Below are positions 30,634-41,500 of a stretch of 64,000 bases of DNA, one piece after another (the first letter of the stretch is position 1; every line of letters begins with the position of its first letter). Under the pieces are notes generated by a model. That model saw only the letters and a list, made by a program, of their open reading frames with translations. It had not been told where the DNA came from and ran no database searches. Source of the stretch: Homarus americanus (lineage: Eukaryota > Arthropoda > Malacostraca > Decapoda > Nephropidae); the NCBI RefSeq assembly GCF_018991925.1, contig NW_024720773.1, positions 3,775,758-3,839,757 of the forward strand, in the 5' to 3' direction. A program made the position numbers and the translations under genes.

Positions 30634-31583
30634 TCAAACACTGTATTGAGATTCTGGGAGGAAGATTTCCGCCCCTGGAAGAAGTCTATTTAGGAGGACT
30701 CGGGCGATAATCTTGGGAGCCATGGACAGCAGCAAAATCCCGAGGTAGTTGCCACAGACTGACCTGTCTTCCTGGTTCTTATAAATATTGACGATGGAAA
30801 CGTCTTTAAGAGCTTTGGGTATTTCCTCCTTTTCCCATATAGTTTCCAGGAGAGAGTGGAGATGGCTGGTAAGCAGAAGTCCTCCTGCTTTATACGCCTC
30901 GGCTGGGATTTCATCTGGCCCTGAGGATTTGTTATTTTTCATCTGTTTGATGGCAGTAGCTACCTCATCCAGGGATGGAAGGTAGCTTAGGTGGTTCAGT
31001 TCTGGATGCTGTGGGACCTGCTGGGTAGTCAGGACATCCATATCGGTGTTTTGGTTGAGCAGTGAATGGTAGTGCTCTTTCCAGCGCTGAAGGATGCCTT
31101 TATCGTCTTTAAATATGGAGTTACCGCCAGATGAGTGCAGGGGATCTGTGCCACGAGTGATTGGCCTGTAAAATGTTTTAGTAGAATTGAAACATTCACG
31201 CATCTTGTGCTGATCTGCAAAACTTTTGTTATTTCACATGCTTTAGTTTTAAACCAGTCGTTCTTTAGATTGTGTAGTTCCCAATGGGTCACCACTTTCT
31301 TCTTGCGGAAGTTATCAGCTTTGGTACGAGACTGAGGGTTGTTCTGCCAGTCAGTTAAAGCAACACATTTATCATCAACGAGAACATTTGGGTTATTTGT
31401 TGTCAGGTTGCTTAACAGCCCATGTTCGAGCTGCCCTCTGAAAGCATGTGCTACCGCTGGATTCTCCAGACGCTTAGTGTTAAAACCTGTTCTGGAGGCT
31501 TGCTGGGACGACGTGAAGTGAGAGCTTGGCTGTGACAAGCCGATTATATAATTATCAGTGTCGCAGAAGTCTGGGCAACGCAT
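30634..31583 (-). pseudogene. RTE-like LINE endonuclease-RT linker and RT N-terminus
   Basis: Two overlapping frames are joined by a frameshift near 31150. The upstream one (31583-31029) has TDNYIIGLSQPSSHFTSSQQ and LTDWQNNPQSRTKADNFRKK. The downstream one (31203-30634) reads LLNQNTDMDVLTTQQVPQHP, LPSLDEVATAIKQMKNNKSS then GPDEIPAEAYKAGG, and IPKALKDVSIVNIYKNQEDR, RT blocks 0-2. The NYRGISLLS block is changed to NYLGILLLS. It ends in a stop after ESQYS, where an intact copy would continue to GFRKGRG-like sequence. Confidence 0.85.
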
Positions 31584-31589
31584 GGCTCG

Positions 31590-32300
31590 GTTGATGAGGA
31601 TATCTCGGCGATATCTTTCTCTAAAAACGATGTAATTAATGAGATACCAGTGTTTGGATCGTGGGTGTTGTCACGAACCCTTGAACTTGTCAGTCTGCCT
31701 AAACAAGGTATTGGTGATAGTCAGGTTGTGTGCAGTACACTTAATGAGGAGTAGGCCGTTGGGATAACTCTTGTCTTGTACATTTCTCCGTTTGGTTCCC
31801 TGCTAAATGTCAGCATCTCTGTCAACTCTGGCACTGAAGTCACCAAGGAGCACAACCTTATTTTCTCTGGGGATAGAGGCTAGCACTCTGTCGTGGTCGG
31901 CATAAAAGGCTTCCTTGATGCCATCCTCTGCATCCAGTGTTGGGGCATATGCATTGATGAAAATGGTATGAGGTGAGTGATTCAGTAGGAGTCTGAGTGT
32001 CATGAGGTGCTCGTTGTTCCCAATAGGCATTTCAGCTAGCCTCTGTTGGATGTGTTGCCAGATGGCAAAGCCAACTCCATAAATGTAGTTTCTCTCCACA
32101 GCAGGCTTACACTTCCAGAAGACGGTATAGCCAGACCCCCGTTCTGTGAGTTGAACCTCTTCTGGGAGCCGGAACTCACTGATGGTTGCTGTGTTGATGT
32201 TATACCGAGCCAGCTCTTTTGCCACAAGGGCGGTTCTTCTTTCAGGATGCTCATTTGTGCCAGCATCCAGACGAGTCCTGAAATTCCATGCAGTGACCAT
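31590..32300 (-). pseudogene. RTE-like LINE AP-type endonuclease
   Basis: A 165-residue frame (32300-31803): AWNFRTRLDAG (normally WNVRTL), RRTALVAKELARYNINTATI then SEFRLPEEVQLTERGSGY (the catalytic Glu of SETR is changed to Phe), YIYGVGFAI, FINAYAPTLDAEDGIKEAFY and VVLLGDFSARVDRDADI (GDFN to GDFS). After the stop the antisense of 31590-31800 keeps KCTAHNLTITNTLF and HPRSKHWYLINYIVFR. At least two active-site positions are altered, so it is inactive. It normally nicks the target DNA for target-primed reverse transcription. Confidence 0.85.
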
Positions 32301-32413
32301 AAGACGTTGTATTTTCTTTGGATCTGTGATTTTAATTGTGTTTTCGACCGCAAAAGGATGACCTTACTGGGTGCGATTGCTCAGTCAGGCTGATTTATTT
32401 AGTCAGGCAATGC

Positions 32414-32863
32414 TTAGGACACCTTTCCTAACCCCTTTCCCATGTAGGGTGAGCAGAGTGGCTCCTCGAAAGGGCTGCTCTGTCGCACAGACAGGACCGG
32501 ATTGGACGGCTGCTTAGATCCCAGTGCATTAACGATCACCTTATCTGCGCCGCCCATATGCAGAGCTGTGACTAGAGACTCCCGGCAGTGATCTCTGCCT
32601 GTCCCCGTCGCCACTCGTCCATCGTAATAGGACTTTTGTGGGTATAGGGGGTTTGATGATGATGAGAGGTATGATGAGCTGGATGATGGCTGCGAGTGAG
32701 TTGATTTATGTGGTGAGGCAGAAGCACAGGCTTCAACCACACATCTTGGCTCTCCCTTTTCCTGATCCAGTGGTGCAAGTGTTGCAACGACTGGGGAGAG
32801 GGGAAGTTGCAGTGGACTGCTGCTAGCCCAGTTTGTTGAGTTTTGCCTTAGTAGCCTGTCCAT
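32414..32863 (-). pseudogene. Ser/Pro-rich ORF in the 5' part of the RTE-like LINE
   Basis: 149 codons, MDRLLRQNSTNWASSSPLQL ... SSSSSYLSSSSNPLYP ..., ending 114 bases before the endonuclease frame. Low-complexity Ser stretches, no motif. It may be ORF1 or a translated 5' UTR. The corresponding region is deleted in copy 3 (41500-42865), so it cannot be compared across the whole length. Confidence 0.4.
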
Positions 32864-33387
32864 CAGGCATTGCCTTCGTCCACCAGTGTAGTCGTTGGGT
32901 TCCCATGGTGGTCACCTCTTCCGTCTATACCGCCGTTGGGGTCTTTTTGGAGCTCGTTCGGCATGTCTGCCTGATGCGGGGCTCCACCGCAGATTTTTCA
33001 TTTAGGGTTTTCTCCCGTAGCCTTATACCTACCAAGGATAATCCGCAAGGCAGCGGGGTAATGGTTGGTAGGTGCCAGAATGTGTCCACATGCCAGTGGG
33101 CCTATGTGCCGTCCCTCTGGGGCCCAATGCTACTCTGAGATCCCCTGCTGGACTCGCCTGTGCCCACGAGGCACCCACTTACCGTGTGTTGCCATAAGGA
33201 GGAACAGCAGGAGTCTTGATGGTGAAAAGGCTGTGTACTGGATGGAGAAGACTTATGTAAGTTGATTCCCTGTTCACCACGAGGGCTAGCCAGCGGCGGT
33301 AGCTGAAAGCGAGAAGGAGCAAACAATGCTTGCACCTTAACACTAACATAATGCTGCCGCACTAGACACATTTCGCTACCCTGTGTG

Positions 33388-33388
<1 letters not shown>
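32864..33388 (-). other. 5' region of the RTE-like LINE
   Basis: It is about 88% alike by eye to 42296-42865 (for example CACCGCAGATTTTTCATT, GGGCCCA.TGCTACTC, GCACCTTAACACTAACATAA). Both copies end at CCCTGTGTGC followed by CA repeats, which marks the same 5' terminus in both. Confidence 0.8.

Positions 33389-33439
<51 letters not shown>
33389..33439. repeat. (CA)n microsatellite at the 5' side of the RTE-like LINE
   Basis: About 25 CA units directly abutting the LINE 5' terminus. Confidence 0.97.
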
Positions 33440-33586
33440 CACTCTGGTCACACTGATAATTCATCCCGCATTGCTGATGATAATTAAGATGTGTAGACCG
33501 CAGTTCTGCACTTGTGTGTCTCACCTGTAGTAGAGAATTACACACGATACAGTACCCTCTTTCTCTTTAGGCTTTGTTTTTATATT

Positions 33587-33745
33587 TCCCCACCCATCAA
33601 CCACCCAGCCACCCATCAACCACCCAGCCACCCATCAACCACCCAGCCACCCATCAACCACCCAGCCACCCATCAACCACCCAGCCACCCATCAACCACC
33701 AAGCCACCCATCAACCACCCAGCCACCCATCAACCACCCAGCACA
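33587..33745. repeat. 19-bp minisatellite, about 8 copies
   Basis: CCACCCATCAACCACCCAG repeated head to tail with one degenerate unit. It then grades into looser CACCCATC repeats up to about 33890. Confidence 0.95.
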
Positions 33746-33889
33746 TCAACCACCCTCCCATCCATCACCCACCCAAATATCAGCCACCCATGCACACAAC
33801 ATCACCCACCCATTCATCTACAACCCACACACCCATCATCCACTAACCCACACATCAACCACAAACGAACACCCATCATCACCCACACC

Positions 33890-34555
33890 TGACACACCCA
33901 TCATCACCCCACACACACACACCCATCATCACCCCACCTAACACACCCATCATCACCCCACCTGACACACCCATCATCACCCCACACCTGACACACCCAT
34001 CATCATCCCACACCTGACACACCGATCATCACCCCACACCCGACACACCCATCATCACCCCACCTGACACACCCATCATCACCCCACACCTGACACACCA
34101 TCATCCTCCACACAGACACTCCCATCATCACCCCACACCTGACACTCCCATCACATCCCCAAACACCTGACACCCATCATCACCCCCACCTGACACACCC
34201 ATCATCACCCCCACACCTGACACACCCCATCATCACCCCACACCTGACACACCCATCATCACCCCACACTGACACCCCATCATCACTACACCTGACACTC
34301 CCATCATCCTCCACACCTGACACACACCATCATCACCCCACACACCCATCATCATCCCACACCTGACACACCCATCATCACCCCGACACCTGACACCCAT
34401 CATCACCCCCACACCTGACACACCCATCATTACCCCACACCTGACACACCCATCATCACCCCACACATGACACACCCATCATCATCCCACACCTGACACA
34501 CCCATCATCACCTCACACATGACACACCCATCATCATCCCACACCTGACACATCC
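33890..34555. repeat. 26-bp minisatellite, about 25 copies
   Basis: Unit ATCATCACCCCACACCTGAC followed by ACACCC, with variants lacking one or two bases. Frames over it (Val/Gly/Asp/Met) are artefacts. Confidence 0.95.
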
Positions 34556-34739
34556 GTCTCCTTTCGTTCCTAACGCCGAGAACAAGGATGACGCAGCTGA
34601 CATTACAGTGGGTGATTACAGATAGTGATCAGACGTCAGCACAATAGTCGTGATAATGTCAGCCGGATTAATGTTTACTCTTTGATATATCTTGTAATTT
34701 TATCTATAACGTTTACCTCAGTGATATTTACTGTGTGAA

Positions 34740-34922
34740 ACAATTAAGGCCTAAATGAGCAGTTGGTGAAGTACTCGCCTTCCTTGAGAATGGCCACGGG
34801 TTCGATTCCCAACTGGAGTGGTGGATGGTGCTCCTTCTGTGTACGTTCGCCTTTGTGCACTCAATGATAGATAGATGCACTGCCGGATGTACTCGTCGGT
34901 TGTGGAGCAATCCTGAGGTGAA
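34740..34922 (+). mobile_element. tRNA-derived SINE
   Basis: ATGAGCAGTTGGTGAAGTAC (A-box region, 34754-34766) and GGTTCGATTCC (perfect B box, 34799-34809) are at tRNA spacing. The text between, CTCGCC...GAGAATGGCC, corresponds to an anticodon-arm region. The A box has two departures from consensus and the acceptor stem does not close, so this is not a working tRNA gene. A non-tRNA body of about 110 bases follows, with GCACTCAATGATAGATAGAT and CGGTTGTGGAGCAATCC. It leads straight into a 70-bp tandem repeat. Confidence 0.75.
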
Positions 34923-35125
34923 GTAACCCATTAGCTGTTGAATAATGGTGGAACAGCCAATGGGTGGACCAGCAGCCTGTCTAGGTGGTGGAGTAACCCA
35001 TTAGCTGCGGAAAAATGGTGGAACAAGCAATGGGTGGACCAGCAGCCTGTCTCGGTGGTGGAGTAACCCATTAGCTGCGGCATAATGGTGGGCAACAACC
35101 CTTGGGTGGACCAGCATCCGACTTT
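34923..35125. repeat. 70-bp tandem repeat, nearly 3 copies, attached to the SINE
   Basis: GTAACCCATTAGCTG starts units at 34923, 34993 and 35063, exactly 70 bases apart. Each contains AATGGTGGAACA and CAATGGGTGGACCAGCAGCC. It begins where the SINE body ends, so it may be the SINE tail amplified or a target minisatellite. Confidence 0.93.
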
Positions 35126-35406
35126 AAACTTGAAGAAAAATTTGAAAACTGGTATAGGAAAAAGTGATAGAGAGAAGCAGGTGTTGGTATATAACATCCT
35201 GTACACCCTAACACATGATGTATATTTTATCCTACGTGTTTTGTTTTTATTATCAGTCAATCTTTTTTGTCGACATCCGTTGTTCCTCTTACACGAGTCA
35301 CTGTCATTTATACTAATAGTAATTATTAGATCCTGTAATTTGAAGGAAATATAACAGGGTGTTTTTAAACCAGTAAATTTTATCATAGAAATTCACTTTA
35401 AGGAGT

Positions 35407-35561
35407 GTTAAGTTAAGTTAGGTTAGGTTAGGTTAGGTTAGGTTAGGTTAGGTTAGGTTAGGTTAGGTTAGGTTAGGTTAGGTTAAGTTAGGTTAGGTTA
35501 GGTTAGGTTAGGTTAGGTTAGGTTAGGGTAAGTTAGGTTAGGTTAGGTTAGGTTAGGTTAT
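35407..35561. repeat. Interstitial TTAGG telomere-type array
   Basis: About 31 units of TTAGG with TTAAG and TTAGGG variants. It is flanked by unique sequence and is the longest of the TTAGG runs here. Confidence 0.95.
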
Positions 35562-35744
35562 TTACAGCAGATGGAGAGTGTAGTTAATGTAATACAATCA
35601 ATGAAAAAATAACACGTGAACATTATATAGAACATAGACAACGCTAACTAATATAATACAACTTTGAGAAGTATCTTAAGTGGTATATATAATTTATTCC
35701 CATGACTAACTGCTATATTATGAAATTTATTGTGAACTGTGTTG

Positions 35745-36015
35745 AAAAGGGAAGGTAAGGAAGGAGTGAGAAAGCGGTGTAGACTGGTGAGGGAGAGTGA
35801 GAGAAAGATAGGAAGGACGAGAAGAGGAGAGAGAAGAAAGGAGAAATAGAGTAATGGAGTGAGGGAGAGAGTGAGTGGGTAGGGTTTGTGTGAGGGAGAG
35901 AGGGAAGCAGTGGATAGGAATTGTGTGAGAGAGAGAGAGAGAGAGAAATGAACGGAGGGAAGGAGACCAGAGGGAGGGAGGGAGGGAGGGAGGCAGGAGA
36001 GAGAGAGGGTAGGTG
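35745..36015. repeat. Purine-rich low complexity
   Basis: GAGAGAGG, GGAGGGAGG and GAAGAGG runs. The antisense frame of 152 codons (Ser/Leu/Pro-rich) is a translation of this block. Confidence 0.85.
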
Positions 36016-36112
36016 ATGATGAGAGGTGTGGCCAAGTCAGGCTGGCAGGATGGGCTAGAAACTAGATCCATGACACCCACTTCTGTACAAAGACTTTTCT
36101 TTTCTAGTCTTC

Positions 36113-36148
<36 letters not shown>

Positions 36149-36300
36149 TTTTTAATCGTGGCCTCCAGCCTCCCCCAATAGCCACACCTTCGCCACCATT
36201 TTATTACCTTAATATTAAATATCCTAAAACATAAGTAGCTATCCTAGCTGTGTTGAATTAGTTGAGCCGCAGATCTATGCGGCATTCAGTGGCTGCAGCC
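36113..36300 (-). repeat. Dispersed repeat A, copy 2, with (CTA)n at the left
   Basis: CTA triplets (36113-36147), then CCTCCAGCCTCCCCCAATAG, CCATTTTATTACCTTAATAT and TAGCTATCCTAGCTGTGTTG, then AGTTGAGCCGCAGATCTATG, as in copy 1. It is directly followed by the 3' end of the second RTE-like LINE, also through CTA-type triplets. Confidence 0.78.
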
Positions 36301-36319
36301 TACTTCTACTTCTACTCTA

Positions 36320-38610
36320 CTGTACTCTACTATTTTGTTGTCACTCGGAATCGAGTATGTCGATCATCCAGCTATGATACAATAATATGAGCTATTAAGG
36401 GTGTCACCTTTGCTGGTGAGCTCTGAGGTGACTCGAGAATCCGAACGGGATCGGCAAGGCCGTCCACAGAGGTTGCACGTGTGAAAGGTTACATCGAGTG
36501 CAGGAGGGGTAGCGGCAGTGTCTTTCCAGTGCTGACGCTTGTCTGCATCAGTATTCAGCTGGGCTAAATCGAAAGTATTGACACTTTCTCATGTGATGCT
36601 CCTTCAAGCATTATGGTGTGGAGTGATCGTCTCCCATGTGAAGGGGAAGACTTGGCACTATTTGAGGTTTGTCTTAAGACTATCCTTATACCTTTTCAGT
36701 TGTCCCCCAGCGTTACATTTACCATTCGTTAGGGGACTGTAAAGTAGCTGTTTGGCAGTCTCCTGTCGTCCATGCTGGTAACATGGCCAGGCCAGTCCAA
36801 TTAAGTTGCTCATGGATAATGGTACCCTCGATGTTCCTACAGTTGGTGTCAGCGACAATACTGGCATTTTTTCTCTTGTCTTCCAAGCGAACTCGGAGGA
36901 TGGAACATAGACTACATGCAACAGGGCGGGGAAGACCACTGCTCCATACACGTGCAACTTTGTAGATAATTTCAGCTTCCTTAAGCTGAAAACACGGGAA
37001 CGGAGTCGGCCAAAGAGTTGTGAAGCACATCAGATCTGATGTTGAATCTCTTCATCGATATCCACAGGTAGGAGTCAAGGTAATGGAAGTGGGTAACATT
37101 AGAGAGAGTAGTTCCGTTAAGTTCGCTGGAAGATTGAGGTGTGGTTGAACCAGGGTAGACTGAAAGAGAATCGAAGACTTGCGTGCATTCACTTCAAGGC
37201 TGAAGTGTGCATTGGCATCTGTGTAGAATGTAGATGTTTAAAATCTCCTGTAGGTTGCGTTCAGTGTAAATGACGAGGGTGAGATCGTTTGCATATTGAA
37301 GTTCATTGATGGAAGCGGCCGACGCCTTTGTTCCTACCTGGAATTGGCGTTTGTTGAAAAGTCCTTTCACCCAGTACTGGATGTCCACTCTGCCGGCTAA
37401 ATTGGAACTAGCACAAGTAAGGAAGGCAGCCAAGATAAAATGTAAAAAGAGATTTGGTGCCAGTACACATCCTTTTTTTACCACCTTTTATATTGGGAAA
37501 ATCTCAGACTGGGTGCAATTGTGTAGGACACTGCCGTTCATTCCAATGTGGAGTTGCCTCACAATGGCAATGAATTTTGGTGGGCTTCCCTATTGACCAA
37601 GTCGAAGGCCTTAGTAAGGTCAATGAAGGCTATGTAAAATCAAGGATGCTGTTCTCTGCACTTTTCCTGTATCTGGCGGGCAGCAAAGATCATGCCAAGT
37701 GATGATCTAAGGCATCATTGAGATTCTAGGAGGAAGTTTTCCTCCTCAGGAAGAAGTCTGTTAAGGAGAACTCGCATGATAATTTTGCCAGCTATGGACA
37801 GTAGCGAGATCCGCGGTAGTTGCCGCTGTCTGACCAGTCTCCCTTGTTCTTATAAATAGTGACGATCGAGGCATCTTTAAGAGCTTGGGGAATTTCCTCC
37901 TTCTCCCATATATTCTCGAGGAGAGAGTGGAGACGGCTGGTAAGCAGAAGTCCTCCTGGGATTCCATCAGGCCCCGGGCTTAGTTATTTTTCATATGCTT
38001 GGCGGCAGTAGCTCTACCTCATCCCGGAATGGAGGATAGCTGAGGTGGGTTAGCTCTGGGTGCTAAAGAACCTGCTGGGTAGACAGGACATCCATATCGG
38101 CGTTTCGGTTTAGCAAATGGTAGTGACTTTATCAGCGATGATGGATGCTTTGTTCGTCTTTAATTAGGAGTTGCCATCGGATGAGCGAAGGGGTGCCACG
38201 CCATGAGTAGTTGGGCCATATATTGTTTTAGCTGAATTGAAAAATTCACTCATCTTGTGTTGATCTGCATTTTTTTTCATTTCACACGCTATATTTTTCC
38301 ACCATTCGTCCATTAGTTTTCGAAGTTCTCGCTGTGCCGCCGCTTTCTTCTCGTGGAAGATATCAGTTTTGGTTCGAGACTTAGAGTTGTTCTGCCAGTC
38401 AGTGAGAACAGCTGAATCCTCTAGTCACTTGGTGGCCTCTTCTGTAGGCTTTTTACCTTCGCCGTTTTGGGGCGAAGTGAAGTGAGAACTTGGCTCTGAG
38501 GAGCCGTCTATCAGTGTCTCAGTGGTTTGAGCCACACATTGCTCGGGTGATGAGGACATCTCGGCGATCTCTTTCTCTGACAATGTTTGGATCGTGGGTC
38601 TTCCCTAAAG

Positions 38611-38611
<1 letters not shown>
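36320..38611 (-). mobile_element. RTE-like LINE, copy 2, 5' truncated, minus strand
   Basis: It corresponds to the 3' UTR, C-terminal domain, RT and linker of copy 1 (29190-31660), from GTTGTCACTCGGAATCGAGT at the left to GTTTGGATCGTGGGTCTTCC at the right. The endonuclease and 5' region are missing, and the element stops at a CA tract (38612-38650). Frameshifts and short deletions are more frequent than in copy 1, so it is probably older or less constrained. Confidence 0.85.
36658..37967 (-). pseudogene. RTE-like LINE copy 2, RT and C-terminal remnants
   Basis: Readable pieces on the minus strand: KGCVLAPNLFLHFILAAFLT, then AASINELQYANDLTLVIYTE, where YADD reads YAND (37284-37295), first Asp lost. 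RNLQEILNIY follows. KRYKDSLKTNLK (36660-36700) is the C-terminal motif. The RT N-terminal part is scattered over several frames between 37620 and 38200. Confidence 0.8.

Positions 38612-38650
<39 letters not shown>
38612..38650. repeat. (CA)n microsatellite at the truncated 5' end of RTE-like copy 2
   Basis: About 19 CA units joined directly to LINE sequence. Confidence 0.97.
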
Positions 38651-38652
<2 letters not shown>

Positions 38653-38779
38653 GAGTTGGTCGGGTGTTCCAGTGTGTGCTGGGAGTGTAAATGTGTGTTG
38701 GAGGGCGTGAATGTGTCTGTGTCTGTCGGAGGATAAGTGTACGATAAATTCATCTTCGACACGATGTACGATACCATTT

Positions 38780-39105
38780 CCTATTAAAGTACACCCTCTT
38801 CCATCACACCCCCTTCCCACACCCCCTTCCCACCCCCTTCCATTACAACCCCTTTCCTCACACTTCCCTGCTTCCCTCACACCTTCCCTCACCCCCTTCT
38901 CAAACCCCCTTCCCGTACAACCTTCCCTCACCCCTCCCTCACACCCCCCACCCCTTCCCTCACCCCTTCCCACACACACCCCCTTCCCTCCACACACCCC
39001 TTCCCACACACCCCTTCACACCTTCCCACACCCCCTACCCTCACACCCCTTCCCACACCCTTCCCTCACCCCTTCCCACACATCCCTTCCCACACCCCCC
39101 TCTCC
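38780..39105. repeat. C-rich minisatellite
   Basis: Loose repeats of CACACCCCCTTCCC and CCTTCCCTCACC. Pro/Ser/Leu frames on plus and Gly/Arg/Glu frames on minus are artefacts. Confidence 0.88.
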
Positions 39106-39540
39106 CTTGGTTATAAAGACACATCATATTGTAAAGGGTTATGTACGTGTCCTAACACCTGGTGGGGAGAGTGAACTGCACTTAACACCAGAGAATTGTA
39201 AATTTTAGATGACTTACCACAATACGAAGACATGAAGGAAGGCAATTTAACCTCTCTGGACATTTTTTATTACTAATCACTTGAGTAGTTTAGTCATTAA
39301 TTTTCTCGGTGTTTTATGATAGTTTAGTCATTACACCCAAGCGAACTACCGTACCAGTCACTACCTCCCAGCCCACACTACACCCACGACCGTGATGCAG
39401 AGACCCCACACTACTCCCACGACCTTGATGGTTAGGCAGTAAATCACGCCCACTCTCTTCATGGGAAGACGCGACATCACACATACGCCCATGAAACTGG
39501 AGTCCTACACCACTCCCACGCCCATATTGGTAAGACCTAA
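39106..39540. other. No gene seen
   Basis: Unique-looking sequence with some repetition of CACTACTCCCACGACC-like text at 39365-39520. No coding support. Confidence 0.5.
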
Positions 39541-39790
39541 CACTACGCCCACCCGTCCCCTCTCACCCACTAACCTCCTCCATTCATCTCCCACCCCCTC
39601 CCTCTCCCCCCCTCCCTTCATCTCCCACCTCCCTCCTTCCTTCCTCTTCATTTCCTGCCCCACCTCCCTTTCCTCCTACCTTCATCTGCCACATCTCCTC
39701 CCCCTTCCCCCCTCCTTTCATCTCCCACCTCCCTTCCATCCTTCCTTCTCCATCTTCCTTCTATTCCTCGTTCTCTATCCCTCCGCCATC
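39541..39790. repeat. C/T-rich low complexity
   Basis: CCCACCTCCCTCCTTCC-type repeats; no gene. Confidence 0.85.
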
Positions 39791-40022
39791 TAACCGGGCA
39801 CGAGGATACATTATAAACCAAGAGAAACCAAAGAAACCACGGCCTTAGAAACCTTCGTCACCAGTCAGCCGTTCCCGTGGGCCACCTGCTGGTACAGTGT
39901 GACGCCACGCCTTTACTGGACGCCAGATTGATGAGTTAGCTTACAGAAATCTCCGTGTGGGGAAGGTCCAAAAATGTGTTTCATTGATGGAGGCTGAAAT
40001 GGTTTGGATTTGGGAGTCCATT

Positions 40023-40035
40023 GTTGTGTGTGTGT

Positions 40036-40128
<93 letters not shown>

Positions 40129-40133
40129 TGTTA
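40023..40133. repeat. (TG)n microsatellite, about 110 bases
   Basis: About 55 TG units with two TATG interruptions. Confidence 0.97.
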
Positions 40134-40260
40134 ATTACACACACACACACACACAATTATTATTATTGTACACACACTCAAATGTTTATAGTATTATCCT
40201 GTTTTCCTCTCTGTCTCTCTTTCTCTCCTTTTATCTCTCTTTTTCTCTCTCTGATATTAA

Positions 40261-40321
40261 AACAGTTTATAGAGTCGGTAAAAATAACAATATTAACATG
40301 ACTGAGCCAGTTGAGAGCCGG

Positions 40322-40330
<9 letters not shown>
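40261..40330 (+). repeat. Dispersed repeat, copy 2 (first copy at 4403-4494)
   Basis: AACAGTTTAT, then ATAACAATATTAACATGACT, GAGCCAGTTGAGA and GAGCTCTCT, as in 4403-4494 but about 20 bases shorter in the middle. It merges into (TC)n at 40324-40355. Confidence 0.65.
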
Positions 40331-40356
<26 letters not shown>

Positions 40357-40563
40357 ATGGGTACCGAGCGGTCATTATCCCTTAATGGGCCTGTCTTTAA
40401 TTATCTAAACTACTTCCAAATGTTCTTTTCATTTGGGATCTTCTTTTACGCTATTTGTCAATAAAATTACACCAGCTAATTGTTAGACATTTATTAGAGT
40501 TATGATGAAAGTGTTTTTTTCCATTAAAATAAAATCATAATTTAGAAGAAAAAAATTATCTTC

Positions 40564-40986
<423 letters not shown>

Positions 40987-41009
40987 GTGGTACTAGTAGT
41001 CATATAGTT

Positions 41010-41180
41010 TTTAATAGCCTTCAACCTCCCCTCACAGCCATACCTTCTCCACCATTTTATTACCTAACCTTAGTTGAGTTAGTTAAACTGGAGAGCTATG
41101 GTATTCCATGACTGTTGCTTCATAGTCTATGTCTGAGACACAGCAGGGCAGACATCTTAACCAGGCCACGACATAACTTC
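41010..41180 (-). repeat. Dispersed repeat A, copy 3
   Basis: CCTTCAACCTCCCCTCACAG, ACCTTCTCCACCATTTTATT, AGTTGAGTTAGTTAAACTGG, GACTGTTGCTTCATAGTCTA and ACATAACTTCTGGG follow the order of copy 1 at 24700-24990 with an internal deletion. It lies next to the long TTA run. Confidence 0.7.
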
Positions 41181-41500
41181 TGGGTTGATGTTTCCGTTCT
41201 GAAACGAAACACCTCAACATATCTGGCACTAGATCCCACCCCACCCGATGGTGTGAACACCAGAGGAGTGAAGCTGCCATTCTCGTTCCTCCTGTGTGCA
41301 GCCTCAAGAGTCAGGTCGCAGTTACATACGGCCAGGTGATTGAATATCCGATATCAAACAAGGTTCGCTGTCCCTTCGTTCAGAATCCTCGAACACTGAC
41401 GTGCACACGGGCTTCGTTAGTTGTGTTGACATTCCGGAGAAGGAAATGCTCTCCATCCAGTGAGAGGAAGGTCGGTTCCGTAGTGATCTCGCGGCATATC
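41181..41500. other. No gene seen
   Basis: Between repeat A and the third RTE-like copy. Frames of 74-84 codons have no domain. It may be a further repeat fragment. Confidence 0.5.

Larger units (their letters stand above)
29180..33388 (-). mobile_element. RTE-like LINE, copy 1, nearly full length, minus strand
   Basis: Read on the minus strand: 5' region from 33388, a short Ser/Pro-rich ORF (32863-32414), AP-like endonuclease (32300-31590), RT (31200-29810), C-terminal domain ending near 29520, 3' UTR and a TAG-triplet tail at 29180-29200. Total about 4.2 kb. It sits between (CA)n at 29125-29179 and (CA)n at 33389-33439. Many frameshifts and a mutated RT box (YAAD) make it inactive. The endonuclease and the WTGHVTRR..NRLPKQLLY end resemble the RTE/endonuclease-reverse-transcriptase type spread through invertebrates. 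The exact clade is not certain. Confidence 0.85.

Noticed and set aside
33587..34555. CRISPR-like repeat arrays
   Set aside because: Units are contiguous tandem repeats without unique spacers, in a eukaryotic context.
34754..34812. Functional tRNA gene
   Set aside because: The B box is perfect but the A box is degenerate and no acceptor stem closes; the body beyond fits a SINE.
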